From Eshraghiella sp045129695 (GTDB lineage Bacteria; Bacillota; Clostridia; Lachnospirales; Lachnospiraceae): a DNA stretch of 64,000 bases. Location of the stretch: assembly GCA_045129695.1 (NCBI GenBank), contig JBGVJZ010000012.1, positions 62,001 through 126,000 of the forward strand, in the 5' to 3' direction. Positions 1-8,915 of the stretch are shown here, piece after piece. The notes under the pieces are model-generated. The model saw only the letters and a list, made by a program, of their open reading frames with translations, was not told the origin of the DNA and did not search any database. The number at the start of each line of letters is the position of its first letter. Within the stretch, counting starts at the first letter, position 1. Made by a program: the position numbers and the translations under genes.

Positions 1-1578
1 CGCAATTTAAAGCGTAATATGAGTACGATAGATGAACTGAATGTTTTTCCTGTTCCTGATGGTGATACCGGCAAGAACATGACCGCCACGCTTGAGGGCG
101 GCGTTGTCAATGCTGATTCCTCGCAGAATTCAGCTCAGACTTTAATGAAAGATTTCTCCCATTGTGCTCTTATGGCAGCTCGTGGCAATTCCGGTGTGAT
201 TCTGTCACAGTTTATCAGAGGTATTGCCAAAGGTACCAAGGGTAAGGATACCTTATCAATAGATGATTTCCTTATTGCAATCAAGTCAGGCGTTACAAGT
301 GCTTACAATTCAGTTGTAAAGCCTGTTGAGGGCACAATGCTCACGGTTATGCGTGAGGCGTGCGACAATACTATTCACAATCGTAAATACATTCATGATT
401 TTGAAGCATGCATTGAAATATTTATTTCAGAAATGAAGAAATCCTTAAGGCGTACACCGGATTTACTTCCCGTATTGAAGGAGGCCGGCGTTGTTGACAG
501 CGGCGGAGCCGGTCTTGTCTGCATTTTTGAAGGTATGCTGATGTACCTTCGCAAGGAGGATATTCCTTTGGAAGAGACACAACTTAATAATACCGTTTCT
601 AAATCTTTTATGTCCTACGACCCTGAGAATTTGCTTATATACGGCTACTGTACAGAATTTATTCTGCAGCTTCAGTCTTCCAAAACTGATGTGTATAATT
701 TTAATGTAGATAATATGATAGCAGAGCTCGAGACTATGGGTAATTCAATTGTTGCAGTACAGGATGACAGCCTTGTAAAGGTTCACGTTCATTCTTTTGA
801 ACCTGAGAAAATAATAGGCTATGCCAGAAGCTTCGGTGAGCTTGTTACAATCAAAATAGAGAACATGACTGTCCAGCACAGTGAACATAATACACCTGTT
901 AAAGCTGAGCCCGTTAAATATGCTGTGGTTGCTACAGCTTCCGGCAGTGGAATTATCGAGTATTTCCTGAATATAGGTGTTTCAGAAATTGTAGATGGCG
1001 GACAGACCAATAATCCTTCAACCGAAGATTTTGTTGAAGCCTTCAAAAAACTTAATGCAGAGCATATAATTGTGCTGCCTAACGATTCAAATATTGTCAT
1101 GACTGCGTTACAGGCAGCTAAGATATACAAGGACTCTGATGTCAGGGTCATCAAAACCAAATCCATTGCAGAAGGCTTTTCCGCACTGTCTATGATGGAT
1201 TTAACCCTTGAAACGGTCGAAGACGTAATATCAGAGATGACCTGCTATCTGCCAAATGTAACAACAGGATACGTGACAACGGCCACAAGGAATGCCACAA
1301 TCAATGACGTTGTTATTACCAAGGATCATTTTATCGGGTTGACACCTGATAATATTTTGTCCGATTCCCCTGACAAAATAGAAGCAGCCCTCTCCCTGAT
1401 GTCAAATCTCCCTGATATGGATGACAAACAGGTTGTCACGGCAATATGTGGCAGTGATGTCACCCAGGAAGAAAAAGACGCTTTGGAAAGCAGACTGCTT
1501 AGTATGTATCCTTTAATTGATGTTGGTTTTATCGATGGTAATCAGGATATATATAGTTTTATCTTTGCAATTGAATAG
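1..1578 (+). CDS. fakA: Fatty acid kinase subunit A, FakA/YloV family (5' end outside window)
   Basis: FakA is the ATP-dependent kinase that phosphorylates fatty acids held by DegV-type FakB proteins, feeding exogenous fatty acids into phospholipid synthesis in the cytoplasm. The reading frame is open to base 1. The first in-window ATG (base 19) is preceded by in-frame residues RNLKRN, which look like the usual lead-in to the DhaL motif, so the true start is upstream. The DhaL (DAK2) domain shows the nucleotide/Mg signature NVFPVPDGDTGKN about 8 residues after that ATG and the ARGNSGVILSQF block. The C-terminal half is the usual DegV-like-fold domain. The ATG-initiated part is 519 residues against about 550 for the family, so only roughly 30 residues are missing. 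A DegV/FakB candidate lies at 57438-58301. Confidence 0.9.
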   Translation, partial: RNLKRNMSTIDELNVFPVPDGDTGKNMTATLEGGVVNADSSQNSAQTLMKDFSHCALMAARGNSGVILSQFIRGIAKGTKGKDTLSIDDFLIAIKSGVTSAYNSVVKPVEGTMLTVMREACDNTIHNRKYIHDFEACIEIFISEMKKSLRRTPDLLPVLKEAGVVDSGGAGLVCIFEGMLMYLRKEDIPLEETQLNNTVSKSFMSYDPENLLIYGYCTEFILQLQSSKTDVYNFNVDNMIAELETMGNSIVAVQDDSLVKVHVHSFEPEKIIGYARSFGELVTIKIENMTVQHSEHNTPVKAEPVKYAVVATASGSGIIEYFLNIGVSEIVDGGQTNNPSTEDFVEAFKKLNAEHIIVLPNDSNIVMTALQAAKIYKDSDVRVIKTKSIAEGFSALSMMDLTLETVEDVISEMTCYLPNVTTGYVTTATRNATINDVVITKDHFIGLTPDNILSDSPDKIEAALSLMSNLPDMDDKQVVTAICGSDVTQEEKDALESRLLSMYPLIDVGFIDGNQDIYSFIFAIE

Positions 1579-1589
1579 AATAAAAGCTA

Positions 1590-2597
1590 TTATTCCTTAT
1601 TCCTGATATATTTATGTGTATGATATTTAATCGGTACAAGAAGTATTGCTGTTAAATAAAACACAAGGGCAATTGGTATTTGGGGTATATAAATACCTGC
1701 AAAAAAACACACTCCCGTATATACCGTAAATCTGATTGCCGTATACAACAGCATTCGCGGACCATCCTTATATTTTACGTTCCTGAACACATATTTGTTA
1801 GTTAAAATACTGAACAATGACACAGCAAATCCCAACACAGGAATCGTAAATACACAATACTTATAACCAATAACAAGTGAAATAATCATCATAATCATTC
1901 CGCATATTACAGCTGACAAAATCGATGCTCTTGCACTTGAGAACAGCCGCTTATATATGCGGATTGTGTCTTTTATAGGGCTGAAATGCGAGGATTTGTT
2001 ACCATCAATATATATTGCTTCAATAGGAATCGTTGCAATTCTCATATGCTGTTTATCGGCATAGAAAAGTACATTAATCTCATAATCATATTTCTCTCCG
2101 GGAACCTTAATCAGCCATTCAAGATGCTTTACTGAAAACCCCCTCAACCCCGACTGGTTATCCGCAAGATAATGTCCTGTAAGTACTGTATAAATCCATC
2201 TTGACAGAACATTTCCGAACATTGAACGCGCCGGAATATTTCCCTTCAGATTTCTCATTGTAAGTACAATACCTGAGCCGGAATCAAGCTTATCCCTTAC
2301 TCTGAGGATATCAGCCACCTTATGCTGTCCGTCAGAATCTGCCGTAATTACATTAGAACATTCAGGAAATCTCTCCAAAACAGTCTCAAAACCTTTCTTG
2401 AGTGCATTTCCCTTGCCCTTATTCTCCGGAAGATGAATAATCTCCGCCTTATCGGAAATTGCATCAAAAATTCTATTATATTCTTCTTTGCTTCCATCAT
2501 CCACAACCAGAATCTGCAAACCCTCTTTATAAATCTGGTGAACTAATTTTATCAATTCCTCATCCGGTTTATAAGCCGGAATTAGTACTATGTCCAT
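1590..2597 (-). CDS. GT2 glycosyltransferase fused to GtrA-like membrane domain
   Basis: The N-terminal 210 residues are a family 2 glycosyltransferase of the dolichyl/undecaprenyl-phosphate sugar synthase type. The nucleotide-sugar motif VVDDGS is at about residues 31-36 and the metal-binding DSDGQH at about 87-92. Residues from about 225 to 330 form four hydrophobic segments resembling GtrA, a flippase-like partner of such enzymes. The arrangement suggests synthesis and membrane handling of a polyprenyl-phosphate sugar for cell-surface glycosylation. The gene is convergent with fakA (11 bases between stop codons) and lies 16 bases downstream of a hydrolase gene on the same strand. The exact sugar cannot be read from the sequence. 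Confidence 0.85.
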   Translation of the reverse strand: MDIVLIPAYKPDEELIKLVHQIYKEGLQILVVDDGSKEEYNRIFDAISDKAEIIHLPENKGKGNALKKGFETVLERFPECSNVITADSDGQHKVADILRVRDKLDSGSGIVLTMRNLKGNIPARSMFGNVLSRWIYTVLTGHYLADNQSGLRGFSVKHLEWLIKVPGEKYDYEINVLFYADKQHMRIATIPIEAIYIDGNKSSHFSPIKDTIRIYKRLFSSARASILSAVICGMIMMIISLVIGYKYCVFTIPVLGFAVSLFSILTNKYVFRNVKYKDGPRMLLYTAIRFTVYTGVCFFAGIYIPQIPIALVFYLTAILLVPIKYHTHKYIRNKE

Positions 2598-2613
2598 TCC
2601 TTATGTTTCTCCT

Positions 2614-3555
2614 TTAGTTTGACACTGCCGTATTTTTCCTGTAAAATTGGTTAATAATATTCATCAGAACATCATTGGCAGTACCATCATTATTGAACAG
2701 TAGATCGGTATGTCCGTCTTGTCCCGGTGTATCGCAAATATAATATTCCACACAGTCAGAATAAATCTCATCTCTGTGTGAATAAATTGAACAGGAATCA
2801 ATTGGTGCAACATCATCATTGACGCCCTGTACTATCAGTGTAGGAACCTTTGCATCGGATATCTGCTCATCCGCGTGAATGTCCATAACATCTGTTCCGA
2901 ACAATGCTGACTGGTACAGCCACAGAAAAGGATAATTGCCGTATGCAAGCACCCCCACATAATTCTGTGCCGGCTGCATTATAGCCTCCATTGCACTGTT
3001 AATTCCCGCTACGGATACAACCGCATTAATTCTGTGGCCACTGTTAAGAACACCACATGCCGCATAGCCGCCACGGCTATGTCCGAATATAAATATATTA
3101 TCATAATTATAATTTTTTTCAATATAATCAAGAGCTGCATCAAGGTCAATAAGCTCCTGGGAAAAACCAATTGAAGAGTTTCCCTCGCTTGTACAGCTTC
3201 CGGTAGTGTCGAACGACAATACATCCCAGCCAAATTCATAAAAGCTGTTTATCTGCCACAGGTAATCATCCTCACTGGCACGAAACCCGGGAGCAACTAT
3301 AACAATCCCTTCTGCTTCCTCATCCCTGTAAATATGACCTCGCAACAGATAATCACCGGAATAAAATTCCACCGGCTGCCTTATATCTGCCAAGCCAATC
3401 AGTTCAACAGGGATATCGGCCTTTTCATCGTATCTTGGAAAGCATATATTATATACAGCTTTTGTTATCAGATAGGATAATGATATAAATAAAATAATCG
3501 AAACTATAATAATTTTCCAAATCCTTAAAGAATTTTTGTTTTTATAAGATTTCAT
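2614..3555 (-). CDS. Membrane-anchored alpha/beta hydrolase
   Basis: An alpha/beta hydrolase of 313 residues with an N-terminal membrane anchor (about residues 14-32) and no recognisable signal peptidase site, so the domain is probably displayed outside the membrane. The nucleophile elbow is GHSRGG (Ser at about 160). The acid is probably the Asp in NDDVAP and the base His in DGHTD near the C-terminus. I chose the ATG at 3555, which has AAGGTGGTG in front of it, over the GTG four codons upstream. Substrate is unknown; the family includes esterases and peptidases. It is divergent from the hydrolase at 3612. Confidence 0.8.
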   Translation of the reverse strand: MKSYKNKNSLRIWKIIIVSIILFISLSYLITKAVYNICFPRYDEKADIPVELIGLADIRQPVEFYSGDYLLRGHIYRDEEAEGIVIVAPGFRASEDDYLWQINSFYEFGWDVLSFDTTGSCTSEGNSSIGFSQELIDLDAALDYIEKNYNYDNIFIFGHSRGGYAACGVLNSGHRINAVVSVAGINSAMEAIMQPAQNYVGVLAYGNYPFLWLYQSALFGTDVMDIHADEQISDAKVPTLIVQGVNDDVAPIDSCSIYSHRDEIYSDCVEYYICDTPGQDGHTDLLFNNDGTANDVLMNIINQFYRKNTAVSN

Positions 3556-3611
3556 TATTATCACCACCTTTGATTATTTTAATTCTAAATTTTATTACGG
3601 GAGGAATCTTT

Positions 3612-4589
3612 ATGTTATTTAAGCCATCTTACAAACTCAATATTTTGAGCGAGGACGAATTTTCCAATGAGATAGGCACAATTGAACTTGATTTGGGAAA
3701 ATATGCCGTAAAGGACTGTTTAAAATCTTTTGACGGCAGTGAAATCGCCTACGAATATTTTCTTGCGGATAACAGCAAGGCTTCGATTGTGCTTATACAC
3801 GGCTTCACGGAGTTCTACAAAAAGCTCTATGAAATGACCTGGTATTTTCTCAATATGGGGTATAATGTATTTCTCTATGACCAGCGTGGGCACGGATTAT
3901 CCCAACGTGAGGTTGACAATCTGCAATTAACACATATCAACAATTTTGATGACTATGTCAGAGACCTTGAGCATATAATCAACAATGTGGTTAAAAAAGC
4001 TGCTCCCGGGCTTCCAATATATCTTTTTGGTCATTCCATGGGAGGTGCCGTTGTATCTTTATACCTTGAACAACATAGTGACGAAATCGAACGAGCAATA
4101 CTATCCTCACCAATGGTATGCCCTAAGACCCATGGACTTCCGGGCGGATTAGTGAGAAAGGCTGCCACCTCATACGCCAAAAAAGAAGGTTGGAATGCAC
4201 GTTTTCGCCAAAGCGTTACTTTCAACCCTAACCCGTCTTTTAATCATAGCTCAGACTCAAGCTATGCACGTTTCAAACACAACCTTGATTACCGAATCAG
4301 GGATGAGCGGTATCAGACATCCGCATTCACCAATAAATGGATGTGTGAAGCCCTTAATGTCAAAAAACGACTGCTCAACCGAAGAACCATCGGTAAAATA
4401 CAGACCCGTATACTAATAATCAGTGCCGAAAAAGACAGAGTTGTTCACACACGTCCCCAACACATATTATCAGGAATTTTGCCAAATTCAACTCTTATTG
4501 TAATGCCAGGTGCAAAGCATACTGTATACACAGCCTCTGAACCTCTGCTTACTTCATTCTATGAAACAGTATTTGATTTCTTAAAATAA
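3612..4589 (+). CDS. Alpha/beta hydrolase, lysophospholipase/serine aminopeptidase S33 type
   Basis: A 325-residue soluble alpha/beta hydrolase of the Hydrolase_4 (monoacylglycerol lipase or lysophospholipase) type. It shows the oxyanion segment IHGFTE (about 62-67), the family-typical DQRGHG (about 90-95), the nucleophile elbow GHSMGG (Ser about 142), a catalytic Asp in AEKDRVV and a His in GAKHTVY near the C-terminus. There is no signal peptide. The ATG at 3612 is preceded by GGGAGG, so I prefer it to the in-frame start at 3570. It is convergent with the M15 peptidase (10 bases between stops). Probable role is lipid or ester turnover; the substrate is not determinable. Confidence 0.85.
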   Translation: MLFKPSYKLNILSEDEFSNEIGTIELDLGKYAVKDCLKSFDGSEIAYEYFLADNSKASIVLIHGFTEFYKKLYEMTWYFLNMGYNVFLYDQRGHGLSQREVDNLQLTHINNFDDYVRDLEHIINNVVKKAAPGLPIYLFGHSMGGAVVSLYLEQHSDEIERAILSSPMVCPKTHGLPGGLVRKAATSYAKKEGWNARFRQSVTFNPNPSFNHSSDSSYARFKHNLDYRIRDERYQTSAFTNKWMCEALNVKKRLLNRRTIGKIQTRILIISAEKDRVVHTRPQHILSGILPNSTLIVMPGAKHTVYTASEPLLTSFYETVFDFLK

Positions 4590-4599
4590 TGATGCCTGC

Positions 4600-5373
4600 C
4601 TACTCGCTTATTGTTTTTTCAAAATGCTGGTAATCCATATTGGTCTGCCAGCTTCCGCCCCATGTAAAACCATACCCGGTAAAAAGCCTGTAGGCATAGT
4701 CATTTTCATCTATTTTGTACAGAAAACTGCTTTCCCTGTCCGCATATGCCTGACCTGCTATTGGAAGAACAGTTCCATCCTCCCTGACATAAGGATTATA
4801 CAATGGATTGATATCTACTGCCAGTCCATAAGCATGCATTGACCATTCATCAGTTCCTGATATTTTTCTTCCATTGAAGCATGATGTATTATTATTAGAC
4901 ATTGAAACCTCATCATTACCACCGTATGTATCAATCATGGAAATACTCTGTATTGGATAAGACGCCTTGTACAATTTAAAAAATATGTCAGATAAATCCT
5001 GAGCAATAGCCTTATTAACAATTAATTCACCCTGATGCGGCTGATTATCAAAGCCCCAGTAAAGCACCTTAAGATATTGCAAATTCTCCCTTGAAACCGG
5101 ACAATCATCTTTAAATGAGACGCCTTCCATTTTTCTGAAAATCATATCAGGAATATCCGTATATGCGAAATATACAAGCTTATCTGATTCCTGTAATTCT
5201 GTCGGTGTAGGGTAATCTCCCTGAATCGTTCTGACCGGCTCAATAACCCTTTTGGTTTTGTTCTGTGCCACAAGAACAACAATCAGAACACCCAAAAAGA
5301 ATGCACTGATAATTAATATTATTTCAGGTAATTTAATTTTTATTTTTTTCTTTGCTTTAGCTTTAGAACTCAA
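4600..5373 (-). CDS. M15-family D,D-carboxypeptidase/endopeptidase-like protein, membrane-anchored
   Basis: A 257-residue extracytoplasmic protein with a basic N-terminus and one signal-anchor helix (about residues 15-36). The C-terminal half has the zinc-peptidase M15 signature: SMHAYGLAVD (His about 180, Asp about 187) and a terminal DYQHFE supplying the third zinc ligand. Members cleave peptidoglycan stem peptides or cross-bridges. Length and motifs match the M15_4 group (VanY or endolysin-like). It may form a transcription unit with mscS upstream (21-base gap). The activity as D,D- or L,D-peptidase cannot be told from motifs. Confidence 0.85.
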   Translation of the reverse strand: MSSKAKAKKKIKIKLPEIILIISAFFLGVLIVVLVAQNKTKRVIEPVRTIQGDYPTPTELQESDKLVYFAYTDIPDMIFRKMEGVSFKDDCPVSRENLQYLKVLYWGFDNQPHQGELIVNKAIAQDLSDIFFKLYKASYPIQSISMIDTYGGNDEVSMSNNNTSCFNGRKISGTDEWSMHAYGLAVDINPLYNPYVREDGTVLPIAGQAYADRESSFLYKIDENDYAYRLFTGYGFTWGGSWQTNMDYQHFEKTISE

Positions 5374-5394
5374 ATTAATTGCTCCTGTTTTATA

Positions 5395-6255
5395 TTATTT
5401 CCCGTTAATTGTAACTGAAAGCTGATTAAACGGAATTTCAATTCCCTTCTCCTCAAGTGCAGCTTTGAACTGCTCTAATAAATCCCACCTGGTAGTCCAG
5501 TAATCATCAGTTGCAGCCCATGCTCTTGCACCGATTGTAACCTGACTCTCTGCAAGTTCATCTACATATACAGTAATTTCTTCATCTTTGAGGACCTTGT
5601 CATAAGAGTGCATCACTTCAAGAAGTGTGTCCTTTGCAAGCTTAATGTCGGAATCATAACTTATTCCAACCTTAATATCAACTCTTCTCTTCTTCTGCTG
5701 TGTGAAGTTCGTTAAACTGCTGTTTGCAAGTGTTCCATTAGGAACAACAATACATTTATTATCAGGGGTCTGAAGTTTAGTATAGAATAAATCAATACCT
5801 ACAACCACACCTTCATTACTATGAGTATCTTCTTTGATATAGTCGCCAATTTTAAATGGCTTAAATAACAGTATCAGTACACCACCTGCAAAATTCGAAA
5901 GACTTCCCTGTAAAGCAAGTCCAACTGCAAGGCCGGCTGCACTTAACGCTGCAATAAATGAAGAAGTAGGAATTCCTAATATACCTATAATAACAATTAT
6001 TATTAAAGCATATAATAAAAACTTAATCAGTGATAGCAAAAACTTAATTACAATAGGCTCCAGTCTTCCCTTTGAAAATGATTTCTCCGTTAGTTTAAGT
6101 ATCCATTTTACGAGCTTTGTGCCAACAAACAAAACAATCAATGCCAAAAGAATGTTTTTTCCTACCGAAAGTGCCCACTCAACAAGTAAATCAATCAATC
6201 CCTTAAGATTTTCAGCTGTAAAAATATTAGCTGCATTAATAATCAACATATCCAT
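5395..6255 (-). CDS. mscS: Small-conductance mechanosensitive channel, MscS family
   Basis: A 286-residue MscS-type channel that releases solutes on hypo-osmotic shock. Three transmembrane helices are visible in the first 130 residues. The pore-lining TM3 is Gly/Ala-rich (GLAVGLALQGSLSNFAGG) followed by the conserved FKPFKIGDYI elbow. The beta-domain and the C-terminal alpha/beta cage follow. Size matches the basic E. coli MscS type with no extra domains. It lies between glgB and the M15 peptidase, all on the minus strand. Confidence 0.93.
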   Translation of the reverse strand: MDMLIINAANIFTAENLKGLIDLLVEWALSVGKNILLALIVLFVGTKLVKWILKLTEKSFSKGRLEPIVIKFLLSLIKFLLYALIIIVIIGILGIPTSSFIAALSAAGLAVGLALQGSLSNFAGGVLILLFKPFKIGDYIKEDTHSNEGVVVGIDLFYTKLQTPDNKCIVVPNGTLANSSLTNFTQQKKRRVDIKVGISYDSDIKLAKDTLLEVMHSYDKVLKDEEITVYVDELAESQVTIGARAWAATDDYWTTRWDLLEQFKAALEEKGIEIPFNQLSVTINGK

Positions 6256-6268
6256 ATTTTAATTTACA

Positions 6269-6288
6269 GGGGGGATTTTCATCCCCCC
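6269..6288. terminator. GC-rich hairpin between glgB and mscS
   Basis: An 8-bp inverted repeat GGGGGGAT / ATCCCCCC with a 4-base loop. A T-rich run (GTTTTCT) follows on the plus strand, but the minus-strand side, which would matter for glgB, is only AT-rich. It may attenuate or stabilise the end of the glgB transcript; a working terminator is not certain. Confidence 0.35.
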
Positions 6289-6307
6289 GTTTTCTATCCT
6301 TCCTATA

Positions 6308-8692
6308 TTATTTAGCAGTCGCCTTTGATGAGGCTTTCTTCTTAGGCGCTGCCTCCTTCTTAGGTGCCGCTTTCTTTGGTGCTACCTCCTTCTTAGGTGC
6401 CGCTTTCTTTGGTGCTGCCTCCTTCTTAGGTGCCGCCTCTTTCTTAGGTGCCGCCTCTTTCTTAGGTGCTGCCTCCTTCTTTGGTGCCGCCTCAACAGGG
6501 GTATATCTTAAAACAGAAATGCCCATTGACGGAAGAAGAAGTCTTATAGAATTATCACGGCCATCACATTCTTCCTTCTTTGAAGCTATAATACGCTTGT
6601 TAACATTACCGCTTCCGCCATATTTAACATCATTACTGTTAAATATTTCTTTATATTTACCCATATGTGGAACTCCGATTTTATAATTAGGTCTTTCCAC
6701 AGGTGTAAAGTTAACTACAACTACCAGTTCATCACCATTTGAAGCCTTTCTGACATATACAACAACACATTCGTCTGCTGAAATATTGTTAATCCATTCA
6801 AAACCGTCAGGAATAAAATCCAGTTCATGAAGTGCAGGCTCTTTCTTATACAGTGCATTCAAATCTGCCATATAACTCATCAGCTGACGATTCTCTTCAT
6901 TAGAAGTAAGCTCCCAGTCAATCTGTCTAGCTTCCCACCATTCATTCTCCATACCGAATTCCTGCCCCATAAAAAGAAGCTTCTTGCCCGGATGTGTAAA
7001 CATAAAACCGTATGCAGCCCTAAGATTAGCCATCTTCTCTGCCTTAGTAGCACCCGGCATCTTATTAAGCATAGAACACTTTCCATGTACGACCTCATCA
7101 TGTGACAAAATAAGAATAAAATCCTCACTGTAAGCATAAATCATACTAAAAGTAAGTTTATCATATCTGCCTTTACGGAATAATGGATCACATGAAATAA
7201 AATCTGTGAAATCATTCATCCATCCCATATTCCATTTATAATCAAATCCCAGTCCGTCATCACCCGTATCTCCGGTAACCTTTGGCCATGCAGTTGATTC
7301 CTCTGCAATAAGCATTGATGAAGCACAGCTCTTTCTGAAGGTTGAATTCATCTTCTTAAAGAAGTCAACTGCCTCAAGGTTCTCATGACCACCATATATA
7401 TTAGGAATCCATTCACCTGATTTCTTACCATAATCAAGATATAACATTGACGCAACTGCATCCATCCTTATACCATCCGCATGATATTCTTTAGCCCAGA
7501 ATACTGCACTTGACATAAGAAAGCTTACAACCTCAGGACGTCCTACATTAAAAATCAATGTGCCCCATTCAGGATGTTCTCCCTTTCTCTTATCCATATG
7601 CTCATACAGACATGTACCATCGAATAGTGCAAGTCCTGACTCGTCTTTAGGGAAATGAGCAGGAACCCAGTCAAGAATAACTCCGATACCGGCTTTATGA
7701 AGTTCATTCATGAAATATTTAAAATCCTCTGCATTTCCATATCTGGCAGTAGGGGCAAAATAACCCATTACCTGATATCCCCATGATGCATCAAGCGGAT
7801 GTTCCATTACAGGCATAAGCTCAACATGAGTAAAACCCATCTTCTTCACATGCTCAACCACAAGCGGCGCAAGCTCTCTGTAATTAAGGAAAGTCCTTCC
7901 GTCATCCGGTGTCCTGAAGGAACCAAGATGAAGCTCATAAATAGACATTGGCTGCTTCTTATAGTGATCTTTGTCCCTTGCCTCTATCCACTTGGAATCA
8001 CTCCATTTAAAACTATCCATATCACACACAATTGATGCCGTATCAGGTCTAAGCTCCATTCCAAAGCCATAAGGGTCACTCTTAAGTACAAGCTTCCCCC
8101 CCTTCATTCTTATCTCATATTTATATAAGGCACCTGCGGCTACCCCCGGAATAAACAATTCAAAGACACCATACTCATCATGTAATTCCATCTGATGAAC
8201 TCTTCCATCCCAGTTATTAAAATCACCAACCACACTTACACGCATTGCATTAGGTGCCCAGACAGCAAACGACACGCCCTTGACCCCGTCAACCTCTGTT
8301 ACATGTGCACCAAGATATTTATACATATCAGGATTATTACCCGCAACAAATGCTTTCAATTCCTTTTCAGGAATAAGCAAAGGGAAATCATACGCATTAA
8401 TTGTCTCAAATGTATTACCATCTTCAAATTCATACACCAATGTGTAGTCTATTTTCTTCTTATCATCCAACAAAATGGCAAAATAGCCTTCTTCATCAGC
8501 CATTGTCATCTCATGTAACTTACCCTCTGTAGTCTTAACGCTTGTCTTAACCGCTCCAGGATAATACGCCTGGATCAACAATCCGGACTTGGTAACCCGC
8601 TGTTCCATAAGCTGCTTAGGGTGTACAAAATCCGAATATACAACGCCCTCAATATCCGGCCAGTTCATTAAGTCATATAATTTCTTCTCCAT
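6308..8692 (-). CDS. glgB: 1,4-alpha-glucan branching enzyme with Lys/Ala/Pro-repeat C-terminal tail
   Basis: GlgB makes alpha-1,6 branches in glycogen. Residues 1-110 and 120-215 are the N-terminal and CBM48 beta-sandwich domains. The GH13 barrel has region I DWVPAHF (341-347), region II GIRMDAVAS with nucleophile Asp about 411, region III LIAEES with acid Glu about 464, and region IV LSHDEV with Asp about 532. The enzyme proper ends near residue 732. The remaining 62 residues are tandem EAAPKK-type repeats ending KKASSKATAK, strongly basic and like the tails of histone-H1-like proteins; such a tail is not part of the family. A good ribosome binding site (AAGGAGAA) precedes the start. No other glycogen genes are adjacent. 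Confidence 0.93.
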   Translation of the reverse strand: MEKKLYDLMNWPDIEGVVYSDFVHPKQLMEQRVTKSGLLIQAYYPGAVKTSVKTTEGKLHEMTMADEEGYFAILLDDKKKIDYTLVYEFEDGNTFETINAYDFPLLIPEKELKAFVAGNNPDMYKYLGAHVTEVDGVKGVSFAVWAPNAMRVSVVGDFNNWDGRVHQMELHDEYGVFELFIPGVAAGALYKYEIRMKGGKLVLKSDPYGFGMELRPDTASIVCDMDSFKWSDSKWIEARDKDHYKKQPMSIYELHLGSFRTPDDGRTFLNYRELAPLVVEHVKKMGFTHVELMPVMEHPLDASWGYQVMGYFAPTARYGNAEDFKYFMNELHKAGIGVILDWVPAHFPKDESGLALFDGTCLYEHMDKRKGEHPEWGTLIFNVGRPEVVSFLMSSAVFWAKEYHADGIRMDAVASMLYLDYGKKSGEWIPNIYGGHENLEAVDFFKKMNSTFRKSCASSMLIAEESTAWPKVTGDTGDDGLGFDYKWNMGWMNDFTDFISCDPLFRKGRYDKLTFSMIYAYSEDFILILSHDEVVHGKCSMLNKMPGATKAEKMANLRAAYGFMFTHPGKKLLFMGQEFGMENEWWEARQIDWELTSNEENRQLMSYMADLNALYKKEPALHELDFIPDGFEWINNISADECVVVYVRKASNGDELVVVVNFTPVERPNYKIGVPHMGKYKEIFNSNDVKYGGSGNVNKRIIASKKEECDGRDNSIRLLLPSMGISVLRYTPVEAAPKKEAAPKKEAAPKKEAAPKKEAAPKKAAPKKEVAPKKAAPKKEAAPKKKASSKATAK

Positions 8693-8735
8693 ACACTATT
8701 CTCCTTGATTGAATTATCTGAAAATATTATTCTCT

Positions 8736-8765
8736 ATTATAGCATATAAGAGTGAGGTATACCAA
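8736..8765 (-). promoter_or_regulatory. Sigma-A promoter of glgB
   Basis: On the minus strand, -35 TTGGTA (8760-8765) and a consensus -10 TATAAT (8736-8741) are separated by 18 bases. Transcription would start near 8729, giving a short leader before the glgB ATG at 8692. Confidence 0.6.
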
Positions 8766-8831
8766 TAGATATTTTGAAAAAAAGTATGGCAAAAAGGTTT
8801 GAAACCTCCCCAAAACTGTGATAATCTCTTC

Positions 8832-8908
8832 CTAAGTATATTCTAAAGGATTTTTATATCATTTGAAGAGCCCATTTAGTGTTGGTAGCACTTATGGGCT
8901 TTTATTTT
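8832..8908 (+). ncRNA. Possible small RNA or orphan terminator facing the CRISPR array
   Basis: A strong hairpin at 8869-8900 (AGCCCAT...ATGGGCT with an inner AGTG/CACT) is followed by TTTATTTTTA on the plus strand, although no plus-strand gene precedes it. Upstream, TTGAAA (8799-8804) and an extended -10 TGTGATAAT (8817-8825) with a short 15-base spacer could start a transcript near 8832. This would give an RNA of about 75 bases ending just before the distal array end. Alternatively the hairpin only blocks antisense transcription into the array. Nothing else is seen in the glgB-array gap. Confidence 0.3.
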
Positions 8909-8915
8909 TATTCAG

